Position numbers and translations under genes: made by a program. 64,000 bases of DNA from Trochalopteron elliotii (lineage: Eukaryota; Chordata; Aves; Passeriformes; Leiothrichidae), in contig JANPWX010000081.1 in NCBI GenBank assembly GCA_024734555.1, positions 1,390,301 to 1,454,300 on the forward strand, written 5' to 3'. This document shows, piece by piece, positions 63,733 to 64,000 of this stretch. Each line of letters starts with the position of its first letter. Position 1 is the first letter of the stretch. Under the pieces are notes generated by a model. The model was not told the DNA's origin, did not search any database, and saw nothing but the letters and a program-made list of their open reading frames with translations.

Positions 63733-64000
63733 ACCACTGGATATGGCTTTTCCCTCAAGTACACATCTTGTTGGAATACTTGTGTATGCTGATGCTCTGA
63801 AGGAAGAATAGACACAAACCCCACAGTTTGTGGGATTAAGCTATCCTACTAGTTTGGTTTAGCTCCATGGCCTGAGCAGGAATAAAAAACAGCCATATAT
63901 TTTATTTCTACTGGACCTTTATCTTGCCATCACAGATAAGGTTCATGTGTTAATAGTACTTTTAGGAGCAAGTTTGATTTTGGTTTGTTATGGGTTTTTT

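Larger units (their letters stand above)
61275..64000. other. IL1RAPL1 intron 3, mostly featureless
   Basis: AT-rich sequence holding the heptamer satellite at 62.8 kb, an A run at 63463 and an AT-rich inverted repeat near 63.69 kb. No gene was recognised. Confidence 0.5.

Noticed and set aside
1..64000. tRNA, rRNA, snRNA or microRNA genes
   Set aside because: I saw no tRNA box pairs with a cloverleaf or other familiar RNA gene by eye; tRNAscan-SE and Infernal would be needed to be sure.

Overview
The window looks like a piece of a bird nuclear genome, probably a songbird or close relative. The DNA is AT-rich and almost entirely non-coding. It carries several 5'-truncated CR1 LINE copies with avian-type 3' tails and several fragments resembling passerine endogenous-retrovirus LTRs. 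There is no operon structure, no long ORF with coding character and no CRISPR array. No RNA gene was recognised.

The only host coding sequence I can support is one 280-bp exon at 30459-30738 on the + strand. It encodes the first half of the first immunoglobulin domain of IL1RAPL1 (interleukin-1 receptor accessory protein-like 1, a synaptic adhesion receptor), matching human exon 3. A good acceptor and donor flank it, and its 92 complete codons correspond one-for-one to human residues 29-120 as I remember them. Everything left of it is therefore the end of intron 2 and everything right of it the start of intron 3 of this very large gene.

Layout. 1-3.4 kb: plain intron. 3.45-3.77 kb: a G/T-only tract. 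4.88-5.49 kb: sense CR1. 5.73-6.2 kb: GC-richer patch. 7.93 kb: a perfect AT-rich hairpin. 12.1-12.6 kb: sense ERV-like LTR. 14.14-14.24 kb: 100-nt pure pyrimidine tract. 17.15-17.72 kb: 27-bp minisatellite, followed by a LINE endonuclease remnant (17.9-18.1 kb) and a ~31-bp tandem array (18.6-18.7 kb). 20.3-20.64 kb: GC-rich patch. 23.0-23.2 kb: LTR end. 26.7-28.0 kb: two antisense CR1 copies. 30.46-30.74 kb: the exon. 32.18-33.2 kb: antisense LTR abutting an antisense CR1 (33.23-34.25 kb). 34.75-34.86 kb: GGAA repeat with an inverted TTCC tract. 40.47-40.96 and 49.38-49.86 kb: antisense CR1 copies. 56.48-56.57 kb: CR1 scrap. 60.24-61.27 kb: antisense LTR. 62.81-62.87 kb: heptamer satellite. 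The remaining stretches are unremarkable intron.

I found no evidence of a new multi-gene biological system. The points worth a second look are the repeat structures and the exon. All family assignments rest on recall and reading by eye; no database search was run.
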